The position numbers and the translations under genes are program-made. The notes beneath the pieces are model-generated. The model did no database searches and had not been told where the DNA came from. It saw only the letters and a program-made list of their open reading frames with translations. Shown one piece after another: positions 18,489 through 27,876 of a stretch of 64,000 nt of DNA (its first letter is position 1; each line of letters opens with the position of its first letter). Source of the DNA: Dialister histaminiformans (GTDB lineage Bacteria; Bacillota; Negativicutes; Veillonellales; Dialisteraceae); NCBI RefSeq assembly GCF_900103425.1, contig NZ_FMXA01000010.1, forward strand, positions 1 to 64,000, given 5' to 3'.

Positions 18489-19232
18489 TCACACCTCTTC
18501 TTCCTGAACAATTTCTCTGATCAGTTTTTTATCTTCCGGGGAAAGTGTGAGTTTCTCCATAAGATCAGGCCGGTTTTTCATAGTACGGCGAAGAGCTTCC
18601 TTGCGCCGCCATCTGGCAATGTTGGCATGATGACCGGAAAGCAGGACCTCCGGTACCTTCATGCCTCGGAAATCCGCCGGTTTTGTATACTGCGGATATT
18701 CCAGTATCGGTTCATAAAAGGAATCGGTCACAGCGCTTCCGCTGTCCCCCAGAACCCCGGGAATCATCCGGGATACGGCATCGGCAATGACCATGGCTCC
18801 CAGTTCTCCGCCGGTCAGTACATAATCGCCAATGGAAATCAGTTCATCGGCAAGATATTCTTCCACGCGGTGGTCCACCCCTTCATAGTGCCCGCAGATG
18901 AGCACCAGATGGTCATAGTCCCGGTAAAGCTGCTTCGCCTTATCCTGCGTGAAAGTCTGTCCGGCAGGAGAAAGAAATATGACCCTGTCCCGTGGACCTT
19001 TTTCCGGCAGCACAGATTCCACCGCATCAAACAGAGGGCCGCACTGCATAAGCATGCCGGCGCCTCCGCCATAAATAGTATCATCCACATGATGATGCTT
19101 ATCTTTGGAAAACGTACGCGGATCAGTAACCGCCATTTCCACCCGTCCGGATTCAATCGCCCGTTTGATAATGCTGTGATCAAAAAAAGCTTCTATGAAA
19201 TCAGGAAACAGGGACAGAATATCAAATTTCAT
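18489..19232 (-). CDS. trmD: tRNA (guanine-37-N1)-methyltransferase TrmD
   Basis: This 247-residue SPOUT enzyme methylates G37 of tRNAs, which prevents frameshifting. It shows [10 protein letters not shown] at the start, [10 protein letters not shown], the knot segments [12 protein letters not shown] and [16 protein letters not shown], and a C-terminal helical domain. It follows rimM by 3 bp, the usual arrangement. Confidence 0.97.
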   Translation of the reverse strand: MKFDILSLFPDFIEAFFDHSIIKRAIESGRVEMAVTDPRTFSKDKHHHVDDTIYGGGAGMLMQCGPLFDAVESVLPEKGPRDRVIFLSPAGQTFTQDKAKQLYRDYDHLVLICGHYEGVDHRVEEYLADELISIGDYVLTGGELGAMVIADAVSRMIPGVLGDSGSAVTDSFYEPILEYPQYTKPADFRGMKVPEVLLSGHHANIARWRRKEALRRTMKNRPDLMEKLTLSPEDKKLIREIVQEEEV

Positions 19233-19235
19233 GAC

Positions 19236-19733
19236 TTACACCCATTCCAATAATTTAACCGTCATGACTTTATTTTCCTCATCAATAGAGAGGATACATG
19301 TCGGTATAGCCGGTATGCAGAGCTCTTTTCCATCCGCCTGCTTTACCACATATACATCATTGGCTCCGGTTTTCAGAACTTCCTTTATTGTTCCCACGTT
19401 GTCCCCCTCTTCGGTGACGACGGTCATACCGACAAGCTCAAAATAGTATATACTGCCTTCCGGGCGTTCCGGAAGAGCAGACAACGGAACCTGGACAATC
19501 TGATTGACCAGTGTTTCCGCCGTATTGCGGTCATCTACCCCCTCCAGATGGACGATGTAGACATTTTTATGCGGGCGCGCCGAAAGGAGGCCATAAGTCC
19601 GGCCTCCAAGGCGGATGCTCTTCAGTTTCTTATAAATAGACGGCCGATCCGTATCCGGCAATATACGCAAATCACCCCGCACGCCATGCGGGGCTACGAT
19701 TCGGCCGATGGTTATTAATTCATCGGAGTTCAT
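19236..19733 (-). CDS. rimM: 16S rRNA processing protein RimM
   Basis: This 165-residue ribosome maturation factor helps assemble the 30S head with protein S19. The N-terminal barrel starts TIGRIVAPHGVRGDLR, and the C-terminal PRC-barrel contains ELVGMTVVTEEGDNVGTI and CIPAIPTCILSID. It lies between ylqD and trmD in the conserved operon. Confidence 0.95.
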   Translation of the reverse strand: MNSDELITIGRIVAPHGVRGDLRILPDTDRPSIYKKLKSIRLGGRTYGLLSARPHKNVYIVHLEGVDDRNTAETLVNQIVQVPLSALPERPEGSIYYFELVGMTVVTEEGDNVGTIKEVLKTGANDVYVVKQADGKELCIPAIPTCILSIDEENKVMTVKLLEWV

Positions 19734-19739
19734 ATGCTT

Positions 19740-20147
19740 TTAATTGCGGAAAGCGACAATCTTCCCGTCTTCTACAAGAATTTCACTGGCCAGTACCTGA
19801 TTCATGTCGTCACCAATATGAAGGGTAACCACACGATTCATGGTTGGTCTGGTAATCTCAGCACCAATTGTCAGTTTATCGAGATGTTCCTTGTCGGCAA
19901 GGAGCTTTTCTCTTACCTGCGCAAGGCGCATATGCTGCTGATCAAACTGAGCGCGAAGCGGAGCTACGGCCTGCATGTTGATCTTGGCCTGTTCTGCAAT
20001 CTTAGCTTCTGCTTCGGATTTTAACGCAGACAGATCATGGTCTACACGGCTGAGGTTCTGGTCAATTTCATTCATCAATGTTTTCTTCAGCGTTTCTGTC
20101 AGTTTGGATTTAACTGTAACAGGAACGAGAATCTGCATTTCATCCAT
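19740..20147 (-). CDS. ylqD: YlqD family protein
   Basis: This 135-residue protein has the size and position of Bacillus YlqD, between khpA and rimM. The first part is beta-like (MQILVPVTVKSKLTE). The centre (about 30-95) is a charged heptad-rich helix likely to form a coiled coil, and the end is a short beta segment. Function is unknown; the operon suggests a link to ribosome or RNA maturation. Confidence 0.85.
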   Translation of the reverse strand: MDEMQILVPVTVKSKLTETLKKTLMNEIDQNLSRVDHDLSALKSEAEAKIAEQAKINMQAVAPLRAQFDQQHMRLAQVREKLLADKEHLDKLTIGAEITRPTMNRVVTLHIGDDMNQVLASEILVEDGKIVAFRN

Positions 20148-20158
20148 TTCTGCACCTC

Positions 20159-20386
20159 TTAGATAATATCGACAGCCACGCGGATTCCCTTTTTCAGGGC
20201 ACCTGCCTTAACCACGGTACGTATAGCATCCGCTATACGGCCCTTTCTGCCGATGACTTTCCCCATATCCTGGGGAGCAACATGAATCTGATATACCTCC
20301 ATGTTGCCCTTTTGCACTACGGTGACAGAGACAGCGTCTGGATCCTTAACGAGAGCCTTAGTGATAAATTCCACCAGTTCTTTCAT
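20159..20386 (-). CDS. khpA: KH-domain RNA-binding protein KhpA
   Basis: This 75-residue single KH domain has the RNA-binding GXXG loop as GRKG in KVIGRKGRIADAIRTVV. KhpA proteins bind RNA, often with KhpB/Jag, and affect cell elongation and division in Gram-positive relatives. It sits between rpsP and ylqD, the standard Firmicute place. Confidence 0.95.
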   Translation of the reverse strand: MKELVEFITKALVKDPDAVSVTVVQKGNMEVYQIHVAPQDMGKVIGRKGRIADAIRTVVKAGALKKGIRVAVDII

Positions 20387-20401
20387 AGCTGGACGCCTCC
20401 C

Positions 20402-20665
20402 TTACTTCTTTGCATCTGCAAACTGAGCGAGGATGCCGTTCTTCTTAAGAATAGAACGAACGGTGTCTGTCGGCTGTGCGCCTACGTTGAGCCAGTGAAG
20501 AGCCTTTTCAGCGTCGAGCTGAACCGGAGCGTCAACCTTAGCCGGATCATACCAGCCGAGAGTATCTGCCGGAACGCCGTTACGAGCTGCGCGGGAGTCG
20601 ATAACGACAATGCGGTAGAACGGGTTCTTCTTTGCGCCCATGCGGGTCAAACGAATCTTTAACAT
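20402..20665 (-). CDS. rpsP: 30S ribosomal protein S16
   Basis: This 87-residue protein starts LKIRLTRMGAKKNPFYRIVV, typical of S16, which is needed for 30S assembly. A strong AAGGAGGTG precedes the ATG. It follows ffh by about 30 bp. Confidence 0.98.
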   Translation of the reverse strand: MLKIRLTRMGAKKNPFYRIVVIDSRAARNGVPADTLGWYDPAKVDAPVQLDAEKALHWLNVGAQPTDTVRSILKKNGILAQFADAKK

Positions 20666-20693
20666 ATGTATTCACCTCCTTAAAATGATGCTG

Positions 20694-22052
20694 TTATCTA
20701 TGGAACATCCCAGGAAAGCCATTGCCTAAGAGGGATGGATTTATGCGCTTGCCATTTCTCATGCGCTTCATCTGTTTCTTCATTTCTTTGAACTGCTTAA
20801 CCAGACGGTTTACATCCTGAATCCTGGTACCGCTGCCATCAGCAATTCTCTTGCGGCGGCTGCCATTCAGAATTTCCGGTTTTCTGCGTTCTTCCGGAGT
20901 CATTGAGTAAATAATTGCCTCCAGATGTTTCATTTCCTTGCCATCAAAATCAATCTGCTTCAACGCTTCCTTATACTGACCCATACCAGGAATCAGTCCG
21001 AGAATGCTCTGGAAGGAACCGAGCTTCTTAATCTGATGGAGCTGATGAAGGAAATCATCCAGGGAGAATTCCCCCTTGGAAAGACGCTGTGCCGCATCTT
21101 TCATTTCTTCTTCATCTACCACGGTCTTGGCCTTGTCAATCAAGGTTTCCAAATCGCCAAGATCAAGAATACGGCTGGCCATACGGTTCGGGTAGAATTC
21201 TTCCAGCCCGCCATCCAGTTTTTCACTGACACCGATCAGCTTGATCGGCTTGCCGGTAACCGCTTTGATGGAAAGGGCGGCACCGCCTCTGGCGTCGCCA
21301 TCCAGCTTGGTAAGGATGGTACCATCAATACCCAGGCTGTCATCAAAGGCTTTCGCCGTGGTTACCGCATCCTGACCGGTCATGGAATCAAGGACCAGCA
21401 GGATTTCATGAGGATGAACCTTGGACTTAATCTGTCTCAGTTCTTCCATGAGCGCTTCATCAATGGTGAGGCGCCCTGCGGTATCAAGGATGACTACGTC
21501 TCTGCCAAGTCTTCTGGCTTCATCGACGGCATGTCTTGCGATTTCTACCGGTTCATGGCTGTCCTCTTCCGCATATACAGGAACTTTAACCTGTTCCCCC
21601 AGCACCTGCAGCTGTTTGATCGCTGCCGGACGGTATACGTCGCAGGCTGCCAGCATGGGATTCTTGCCCTTTTTCTTAAGCATAAGGGCCAGTTTCCCGG
21701 CTGTAGTCGTCTTACCTGCGCCCTGAAGGCCTACCAGCATGATTACCGTAAGTCCTGTGGAGGAAAGGGTAATCTTTGTCTGTGTTCCGCCAAGGAGCGC
21801 GGTCAGTTCATCCCGGACAATCTTGATAACTGTCTGATCCGGTTTCAGGCTGCCGAATACTTCTTCACCCAGCGCCTTTTCACGGACATCGGCAATGAAC
21901 TTCTTAGCCACTTTGAAATTAACGTCCGCTTCCAGCAATGATTTTCTGACTTCGCGAAGCGCGTTATCAATATCATCCGCTGAGAGCTTGCCTTTACCAC
22001 GGAGGTCTTTAAACGCGTTGCGCAGGCGGTCGCCCAGATTTTCAAACGGCAT
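20694..22052 (-). CDS. ffh: Signal recognition particle protein Ffh
   Basis: This 452-residue SRP54 GTPase delivers nascent membrane proteins to FtsY. The N domain starts MPFENLGDRLRNAFKDLRGKG. The G domain carries GLQGAGKTTTAGKLA, DVYRPAAI, DTAGR and TKLDGDARGG. The C-terminal M domain has the RNA-binding RIADGSG segment and a methionine-rich helix (KEMKKQMKRMRNG). It follows ylxM by 10 bp. Confidence 0.98.
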   Translation of the reverse strand: MPFENLGDRLRNAFKDLRGKGKLSADDIDNALREVRKSLLEADVNFKVAKKFIADVREKALGEEVFGSLKPDQTVIKIVRDELTALLGGTQTKITLSSTGLTVIMLVGLQGAGKTTTAGKLALMLKKKGKNPMLAACDVYRPAAIKQLQVLGEQVKVPVYAEEDSHEPVEIARHAVDEARRLGRDVVILDTAGRLTIDEALMEELRQIKSKVHPHEILLVLDSMTGQDAVTTAKAFDDSLGIDGTILTKLDGDARGGAALSIKAVTGKPIKLIGVSEKLDGGLEEFYPNRMASRILDLGDLETLIDKAKTVVDEEEMKDAAQRLSKGEFSLDDFLHQLHQIKKLGSFQSILGLIPGMGQYKEALKQIDFDGKEMKHLEAIIYSMTPEERRKPEILNGSRRKRIADGSGTRIQDVNRLVKQFKEMKKQMKRMRNGKRINPSLLGNGFPGMFHR

Positions 22053-22062
22053 GTGTTCACCT

Positions 22063-22386
22063 TCATTCTGCTAACAATTCCAATAAGGGAGCTGCTTCTT
22101 CCTTCTGCCTGTCCGTAAGGAGGGTCAGGAGCTTTTCTGCAGCCTTTGCTTTCTGTTTTTTTCTGGAGAGCATCCGGAGGGCCTTTTCATAGCCGGCCAG
22201 CTGTTCTTCCCCATGACGCATGGCATCATGGACTGCCTGACGGGAAATATGGAAATATTCAGCGATTTCCGCCAGTGTCAGATTTTCATTATAATACAGG
22301 TCCAGACATTCCCGCTGGCGCGCTGTGAGCAGCATGCCATAGCAGTCCAGCAGTTCTGCCTTTTCTACAATGTTTTCTATCGACAT
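22063..22386 (-). CDS. ylxM: SRP-associated HTH protein YlxM
   Basis: This 107-residue protein has a sigma-70 region-4-like helix-turn-helix (LTARQRECLDLYYNENLTLAEIAE, then HISRQAVHDAM). YlxM proteins are paired with ffh and can modulate SRP GTPase activity. It is the first gene of the operon, downstream of a consensus promoter. Confidence 0.92.
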   Translation of the reverse strand: MSIENIVEKAELLDCYGMLLTARQRECLDLYYNENLTLAEIAEYFHISRQAVHDAMRHGEEQLAGYEKALRMLSRKKQKAKAAEKLLTLLTDRQKEEAAPLLELLAE

Positions 22387-22407
22387 ATTTTCACCATTAC
22401 GAAGGAC

Positions 22408-22436
22408 ATTATATCAACCCCTGTATTACGTGTCAA
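22408..22436 (-). promoter_or_regulatory. Consensus sigma-70 promoter of the ylxM-ffh operon
   Basis: Minus strand: TTGACA (22431-22436), 17-bp spacer, TATAAT (22408-22413). Both boxes match the consensus perfectly. The start point should fall near 22401, leaving a very short 5' leader before ylxM. Confidence 0.9.
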
Positions 22437-22447
22437 GTATTTTTTCT

Positions 22448-23428
22448 TTACACGCACCTGAACTGTTCCTTATAGGCGTGGAGCAGTTGTATGAATTCTT
22501 TTTCTGTCTGGGCCTTCATAATGCCCCGGCGAAGTTCCGTAGCCTTCCGGAGACCGTGAAAATAATGGCTGGCATGGGCCCGCATTTCCCGTACCGCCAC
22601 ATATTCTCCCTTCCAGGCCGCCAGCCCTTTCAGGTGAAGTTCCGCCATATCCAGACGTTCTTCCGGCGTCGGATCCGGGAGTATGGTCCCATTTTCCAGA
22701 TATGCGTTGATGGATTCAAAGACCCAGGGATTTCCCCAGGCCGCCCGGCCTACGGCTACACCGGCGCATCCTGTCTCATCCATAAGGCGTTTGGCTGACG
22801 GGCCGTCTACCACATCTCCGTTGCCAAACACAGGGATGGATACCGCATCCACTACCTGGCGTATGACATCCCAGTGGGCATGCCCCATATACATTTCCTT
22901 TCTTGTGCGTCCATGCACGGTGATGGCCGCCGCTCCGGCTTCTTCCACTGCCTGCGCCAGTTCCACACAGTTAATGGATCCTTCATCCCAACCAATGCGC
23001 ATCTTTACCGTAACCGGTATGGAAACGGCCTTTACCATAGCTCTGACAATATCTGCCGCCAGACTCACATTCTTCATCAGTGCGGATCCTTCTCCGTTGC
23101 GGACGATTTTCTGCATAGGACATCCCATATTGATGTCCACCGCATCCGCCCCTGCCTTTTCCACTTCCCTGGCTCCCAGGGCCATGATGTCCGGGTCGCT
23201 GCCAAACAGCTGGATAGATACCGGATGTTCCCTGTCAGAAATCTTCAGCATATGTTCTGTCTTTTCATTCTTATAGTAGAGCCCTTTTGCGCTCACCATT
23301 TCCGTAGTGGTCATGGCTGCCCCGTGCTCCATCACAATGACACGATAGGGCAGATCACAGATGCCGGCCATAGGCGCCAGTACCGCCCAGCCTTTTAACG
23401 TCAGGTTTCCAATCTGCGGTTTCTTCAT
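22448..23428 (-). CDS. dusB: tRNA-dihydrouridine synthase DusB
   Basis: This 326-residue FMN enzyme reduces uridines in the D-loop of tRNA using NADPH. It has an N-terminal TIM barrel with LAPMAGICDLPYR, QLFGSDPD, and the catalytic Cys in NMGCPMQK, followed by VKMRIGW and TVHGRTR. Length and motifs fit the DusB branch. It precedes ylxM with a separate promoter in the 61-bp gap. Confidence 0.93.
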   Translation of the reverse strand: MKKPQIGNLTLKGWAVLAPMAGICDLPYRVIVMEHGAAMTTTEMVSAKGLYYKNEKTEHMLKISDREHPVSIQLFGSDPDIMALGAREVEKAGADAVDINMGCPMQKIVRNGEGSALMKNVSLAADIVRAMVKAVSIPVTVKMRIGWDEGSINCVELAQAVEEAGAAAITVHGRTRKEMYMGHAHWDVIRQVVDAVSIPVFGNGDVVDGPSAKRLMDETGCAGVAVGRAAWGNPWVFESINAYLENGTILPDPTPEERLDMAELHLKGLAAWKGEYVAVREMRAHASHYFHGLRKATELRRGIMKAQTEKEFIQLLHAYKEQFRCV

Positions 23429-23724
23429 TTTCCAATCTCCTATAATAAAGTATTATATATATTATTCTATACATAGCGTTGTATTTACAGACACTCATTA
23501 TACCACAGAAAAAAATCTTTCACCTTCCCAGAACCCCCATGCTGTCGGAGCTTTCCCCAACTTTTATTCTTTCTGCGGTCAAATAGTATACATTCATACT
23601 TGCCACTTGCATAACAAATATCTTATCATGAGAATGTATTTTAATCTGAAAATTTAAAACGCAACCTATAGAAGCTCTCTATGGGCAGGGATTCTATCTA
23701 TAGGATTGAAAGGACGATTCAACT
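23429..23724. other. Intergenic region dusB / DXS-like gene
   Basis: This 296-bp divergent region holds no gene. CCTATAG and CTATAGG arms (about 23670-23703) form an inverted repeat in the leader of the plus-strand gene. The minus strand has GGTATAATG (about 23500) as a possible -10 for dusB. I see no riboswitch signature. Confidence 0.5.
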
Positions 23725-25485
23725 ATGTATCTGGAAAAAATCAACAGCCCAGAGGATATAAAACAATATACCGCCCAGGACAGGAAAAAGCTGGCGGAAG
23801 AAATGCGCCAGGCCATCATTCAGCGGGTAAGCGTACATGGCGGTCATCTGGGACCTGATCTCGGTTTTGTAGAAGCATCCATTGCCCTGCATACCGTTTT
23901 TAACTCACCGGAAGACAAGATTGTATTTGATGTATCCCATCAGTGCTACCCTCACAAAATGCTGACCGGACGCAGTCAGGCCTACCTGTCCCCGGAACAT
24001 TATGACGATGTCTCCGGATATACCAATCCGGATGAAAGTGAACATGACTTTTTTAACGTAGGTCATACATCCACTTCCCTCTCCCTGGCCTCCGGGCTGG
24101 CCAAAGCCAGAGACCTGAAAGGGACGCATGAAAATATCATCGCCGTCATCGGCGACGGATCCATGAGCGGCGGCGAAGCGCTGGAAGGGCTGGATACTAT
24201 CGGAGAAATGGGCACCAACCTGATCATTGTGTTCAATGACAATAATCAGTCCATTGCCGAAGTGCATGGCGGCATGTATAAGCAGTTTGCCAAACTCAGA
24301 GAAACCCATGGACAATATCCGCACAACCTTTTTCGGGCCATGGGTCTGGACTACCGGTTTGTTGAACATGGCAATGATACGGAAGAACTGATCCGTGTAT
24401 TCAGGGAAGTAAAGGACATTGACCATCCTATAGTGATTCACGTAGTCACCCGTAAGGGACTGGGATATAAACCAGCAGAAGAAAACAAGGAAAAATGGCA
24501 CTCCTGCCGGGGATTTAACATTGCTACCGGTGAAAAAATCGGAAAGGGTCCAAATCCGTACTTTGATACCACCGCTTCCTATCTACTGCACCGCATGAAA
24601 TGGGATCACAGACTGGCCGCCATTGCTGCCGCCACTCCATCCAACTTCGGATTTACCCCCGATAAACGAAAGGAAGCGGGCAATCAGTACATTGATGTAG
24701 GTATTGCAGAAGAACAGGCAGCCGCTATGGCTTCCGGAATGGCAAAAAATGGAGTTCATCCCGTATTTGCCACATCTGCCACCTTCTTGCAGCGCGCCTA
24801 CGACCAGATTTCACAGGATGTATGTATCAACAACAATCCGGTAACCTTCCTGGTCACCTGGGCGGGGTTTGAAGCAATGAATGATGTGACCCATCTGGGA
24901 ATCTTTGATATCCCTATGCTCACCTCCATTCCCAATCTCATTTATCTGGCCCCTACTTCAGTGGCCGAATACCGGGCCATCCTGGACTGGTCAATCAACC
25001 AGAAGGAACACCCCGTAGCCATCCGTGTCCCGCTGCCCATGTTCACCGACTCCGACAGCCCTGTACAGAGTTCATATGACCGACTCAACCAGTCCCTGGT
25101 AACCCACAGCGGAAAAGACATCGCCATCCTGGGTGTCGGCAATATGTATCATGTAGCCAGAAAGGCAGCAGCCCATCTGAAGGATAAGGGGCTGGATGTC
25201 ACCATAATCAATCCGCTTTTCCTTTCCGGACTGGATACACAGCTCCTTACCCAGCTCATGGACAGCCACCGTCTCGTCGTCACACTGGAAGACGGCGTTC
25301 TGGACGGGGGATTTGGCGAAAAAGTCGCCGCCTTCTACGGTCCAACCACTATGCGGGTAATGAACTTCGGACTGAAAAAGGAATTCCGTGACCGTTATGA
25401 CCGGCAGGAACTGGCACAGGAAAATCACCTCACAGAAGAACAGATTGCTTCCGACGTATGGGACGCCTTCTGCCAGCTGAAATAA
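23725..25485 (+). CDS. DXS-family (transketolase-like) thiamine diphosphate enzyme
   Basis: This 586-residue protein has the domain order of 1-deoxy-D-xylulose-5-phosphate synthase: an N-terminal ThDP-binding domain, pyrimidine-binding domain and transketolase C-terminal domain. His41 in VHGGHLGPDLG, the GDGSMSGGEALEGLD diphosphate site with NDNN, and the catalytic Glu in DVGIAEEQAA are kept. However, the Arg of the usual DRAG motif is Trp here (TWAG), and the phosphate-contacting RYPRG reads RVPLP. It is also shorter than most DXS enzymes. It may be the divergent DXS-like paralogue seen in some Firmicutes, with a different acceptor substrate. AAAGGA lies upstream of the ATG. It stands alone, divergent from dusB. 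Confidence 0.8.
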   Translation: MYLEKINSPEDIKQYTAQDRKKLAEEMRQAIIQRVSVHGGHLGPDLGFVEASIALHTVFNSPEDKIVFDVSHQCYPHKMLTGRSQAYLSPEHYDDVSGYTNPDESEHDFFNVGHTSTSLSLASGLAKARDLKGTHENIIAVIGDGSMSGGEALEGLDTIGEMGTNLIIVFNDNNQSIAEVHGGMYKQFAKLRETHGQYPHNLFRAMGLDYRFVEHGNDTEELIRVFREVKDIDHPIVIHVVTRKGLGYKPAEENKEKWHSCRGFNIATGEKIGKGPNPYFDTTASYLLHRMKWDHRLAAIAAATPSNFGFTPDKRKEAGNQYIDVGIAEEQAAAMASGMAKNGVHPVFATSATFLQRAYDQISQDVCINNNPVTFLVTWAGFEAMNDVTHLGIFDIPMLTSIPNLIYLAPTSVAEYRAILDWSINQKEHPVAIRVPLPMFTDSDSPVQSSYDRLNQSLVTHSGKDIAILGVGNMYHVARKAAAHLKDKGLDVTIINPLFLSGLDTQLLTQLMDSHRLVVTLEDGVLDGGFGEKVAAFYGPTTMRVMNFGLKKEFRDRYDRQELAQENHLTEEQIASDVWDAFCQLK

Positions 25486-25503
25486 ATTTCACTTTTGAGA
25501 CAG

Positions 25504-25540
25504 CAAAAAACAGACCTGACAATGTCAGGCCTGTTTTTTT
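25504..25540. terminator. Terminator between convergent DXS-like and TM2 genes
   Basis: The stem AAAAACAG.CCTGAC/GTCAGG.CTGTTTTT with T-run follows the DXS-like stop by about 20 bp. With A/T runs on both sides it could act in both directions. Confidence 0.85.
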
Positions 25541-25566
25541 ATGCACATATTACTTTCCCACGGGTA

Positions 25567-26133
25567 TTACATGTAGATGCATCCATCGGCATCTGCTTTC
25601 TTGGTAATGGCAATGATACCTTCTACCAGAGCGATGAGCGCCGGAATAGAGGTCCAGCAGAATACCAGATAAAGAACCCCCATGAGTGTCTTTCCGGAAT
25701 AGAATTTATGCGCCCCAAGGCCACCGAGGAAAAATGCCAGAAGAACATAGGTGAGTTTGCTCACTCTCTTCTTTCCTGGAACGTAGGCAGCCGCCTGCTG
25801 CTGTGGTCCCTTGGAACTGTTATCAATGTGGATGTTGATATTACCATTTCCTTTGTTCTTTTCTTCCTCTGCCCTGGCTTTTTCTTCCTTGGCCTTGTTG
25901 GTAGCGTTCAGTTTGGCAATGCCGAACTGGTTGATGAATTCCTGATTGTTGTCAGTGTTTACCAGCTGATACTGCATAACTACGCCGCTGGCAGAAATCT
26001 GCAGCACATTGTCTTCATTGATGGTCAGGGTATCAATATCTGCAAAATTGATGACCTGTGTACTTTCCGGGGAATTAATCTGAATTCCCTTGTCAATAAT
26101 GGAAATTTCCTGTCCTCTGTCTGTGGTAAGCAT
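25567..26133 (-). CDS. TM2-domain membrane protein
   Basis: This 188-residue protein has an N-terminal soluble part (about 1-75) of beta character, a charged linker rich in Lys/Glu (KAKEEKARAEEEKNKG), then a C-terminal TM2 domain with two membrane helices (about 125-180) and the family motif FFLGGLGAHKFYSGK. TM2 proteins have no defined enzymatic role. The ATG at 26133 follows AAGGAGAGGG; an earlier in-frame Met 12 codons upstream lacks a site. It is monocistronic. Confidence 0.82.
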   Translation of the reverse strand: MLTTDRGQEISIIDKGIQINSPESTQVINFADIDTLTINEDNVLQISASGVVMQYQLVNTDNNQEFINQFGIAKLNATNKAKEEKARAEEEKNKGNGNINIHIDNSSKGPQQQAAAYVPGKKRVSKLTYVLLAFFLGGLGAHKFYSGKTLMGVLYLVFCWTSIPALIALVEGIIAITKKADADGCIYM

Positions 26134-26326
26134 AAAATCCCTCTCCTTTGGAGCCTGATGATTATACACCGGCGTGCAGCTGGCAGAGGCCGAGTGTAAT
26201 CATTACTATGTAAAATTATAAGTTTTATATACCTTTATATTACTATATGGAAAGATTTTCTGTAAAGACAATATAAATCCCCTCTTTTTCTGATTTTCCT
26301 CAAAGCCCCCGTCGTTCCGGACATAG

Positions 26327-26379
26327 AAAATCCTCCTTGGCTCTGATGGCAGCTGGCCATCGGTGCAAAAGAGGATTTT
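26327..26379 (-). terminator. Terminator of the DAACS symporter gene
   Basis: The outer stem AAAATCCTC/GAGGATTTT encloses GATGGC/GCCATC. TTTTC follows on the minus strand. A second perfect palindrome (TTTTTTCTTATAAGAAAAAA, about 26394-26413) lies between it and the gene. The rest of 26134-26326 holds nothing recognisable apart from AT-rich promoter-like sequence. Confidence 0.75.
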
Positions 26380-26421
26380 ACTGAATCCGGATGTTTTTTC
26401 TTATAAGAAAAAATTCAGATT

Positions 26422-27753
26422 TTATGCATTAACACTTGCTGCATCACCGGAAACATGACGGTCATCATTTTCCAGCACATCCTTCAGATCATGATTGGTC
26501 ATAGCGCATACAGCGGAGTCAGACCATACATTTTCTGCGGTTTCAATCATATCAATGATGGTGTAGATGGGAAGGATTACGCCCATGAGTCCCAGCGGAG
26601 CGCCGATGGAAGACATGAGAGACAGTGTCAGGAAATAGCATCCCATCGGAACACCGGCATTACCAATAGCGGAAATTACGGCAATGACTACCCATACCAG
26701 CATAGTGCCAATGGACAGATGGAAACCTGCGTTCTGCATAAGGAACAGGGATGTGGTAAGAATGAAGGCAGCGCATCCGTTCATATTAATAGTCGTGCAG
26801 ATTGGCAGTACGAAACGGGATACAGAATGGTTGACCTTCATATTTTCTTCCGCAGAAGCCAGAGTTACCGGAAGTGTACCAGCGGAACTCTTAGTGAACA
26901 GGGCAACGGCCAGAGCCGGAGACATCTGTCTGAACACCTTAATCGGGTTGAGGCCTCTTGCCAGAAGGAAGAGCGGAATAGTAATGAAAATCTGAATAAA
27001 GTTACCGCCAAGTACAACGGCTACATACTTACCAAGAGCACCGATGATGACACCAGCCTGAATCTGAGAAGAAAGCTGAGCCGCATAAGCCATAATGCCT
27101 ACTGGAAGTGCCCAGAGCAATGCACGGATGAGTGCAAACAGCACTTCCTGCAGTCCATAGATCCCCTTAAGCAGGACTTCCCGGTTTTCTGTCTTCTTCA
27201 TAAAGGCCAGAGCCAGACCTGTGGCAGCGGAAATAATCAGTACGGAAAGTACATTGCCGCTGAGGAATGGAGCCAGAATATTATTTGGAATGACAGAAAG
27301 GAAATGGTCGTAATAAGTCATCTGTTCCAGATCCTGCGGAACAGCGCTGGCACCGGCGCCGATAACGCTGGCCGGCAGATTACCCGGGGCAATCCAGATA
27401 TACAGACCCATAGCGATTAATGCGGCAGCAAATGTGGTGAGAAGGGTATAGGTTACGGCATGGCCGAAAATCTTACCTGTATTCTTCTGCGCTCCCAGGG
27501 CCGCCAGTGTGGTAATGACCGCCAGAGAAATGGTCGGAACGGCGATGAACTGGAACAGACGGGTATATACCTGAGCGATAAAGTTAAAAAGTTCATTAAG
27601 CGCGCTGTTGCCCATCCAGCCAAGTCCGGCACCAATGGCCAGGGCCAGAATCCAGATGACGAGCTGACGCTTGTTATGTCCCGCCTGGCCGGCCTTTAAT
27701 GCGGCATCTGCCTTTTCTCTGACAGTGCTCTGCTGATTGTTATTTACATCCAT
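26422..27753 (-). CDS. Dicarboxylate/amino acid:cation symporter (DAACS family)
   Basis: This 443-residue inner-membrane protein belongs to the SDF/DAACS family (glutamate, aspartate, dicarboxylate, serine/threonine or cystine carriers). The first reentrant hairpin has SSAGTLPVTL, helix 7 has the cation-site NMNGCAAF, and the second hairpin has AIGNAGVPMG; these differ from the NMDGT and GIPG versions of classical GltP/DctA. The N terminus (about 1-28) is a hydrophilic extension. It sits behind a T-box-like leader, which argues that the substrate is an amino acid. The exact amino acid cannot be read with confidence. Confidence 0.88.
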   Translation of the reverse strand: MDVNNNQQSTVREKADAALKAGQAGHNKRQLVIWILALAIGAGLGWMGNSALNELFNFIAQVYTRLFQFIAVPTISLAVITTLAALGAQKNTGKIFGHAVTYTLLTTFAAALIAMGLYIWIAPGNLPASVIGAGASAVPQDLEQMTYYDHFLSVIPNNILAPFLSGNVLSVLIISAATGLALAFMKKTENREVLLKGIYGLQEVLFALIRALLWALPVGIMAYAAQLSSQIQAGVIIGALGKYVAVVLGGNFIQIFITIPLFLLARGLNPIKVFRQMSPALAVALFTKSSAGTLPVTLASAEENMKVNHSVSRFVLPICTTINMNGCAAFILTTSLFLMQNAGFHLSIGTMLVWVVIAVISAIGNAGVPMGCYFLTLSLMSSIGAPLGLMGVILPIYTIIDMIETAENVWSDSAVCAMTNHDLKDVLENDDRHVSGDAASVNA

Positions 27754-27876
27754 TTATAAGATCCTCCTTACAATTATCTGATAATCTAATATTCCCACAA
27801 GAGCGGACAGGCTGCTTTACAATTGCGCCTGGCCTGCTTCTTCCGTTTGTGATACACAGCCTTCGCCTCCCTTTAG

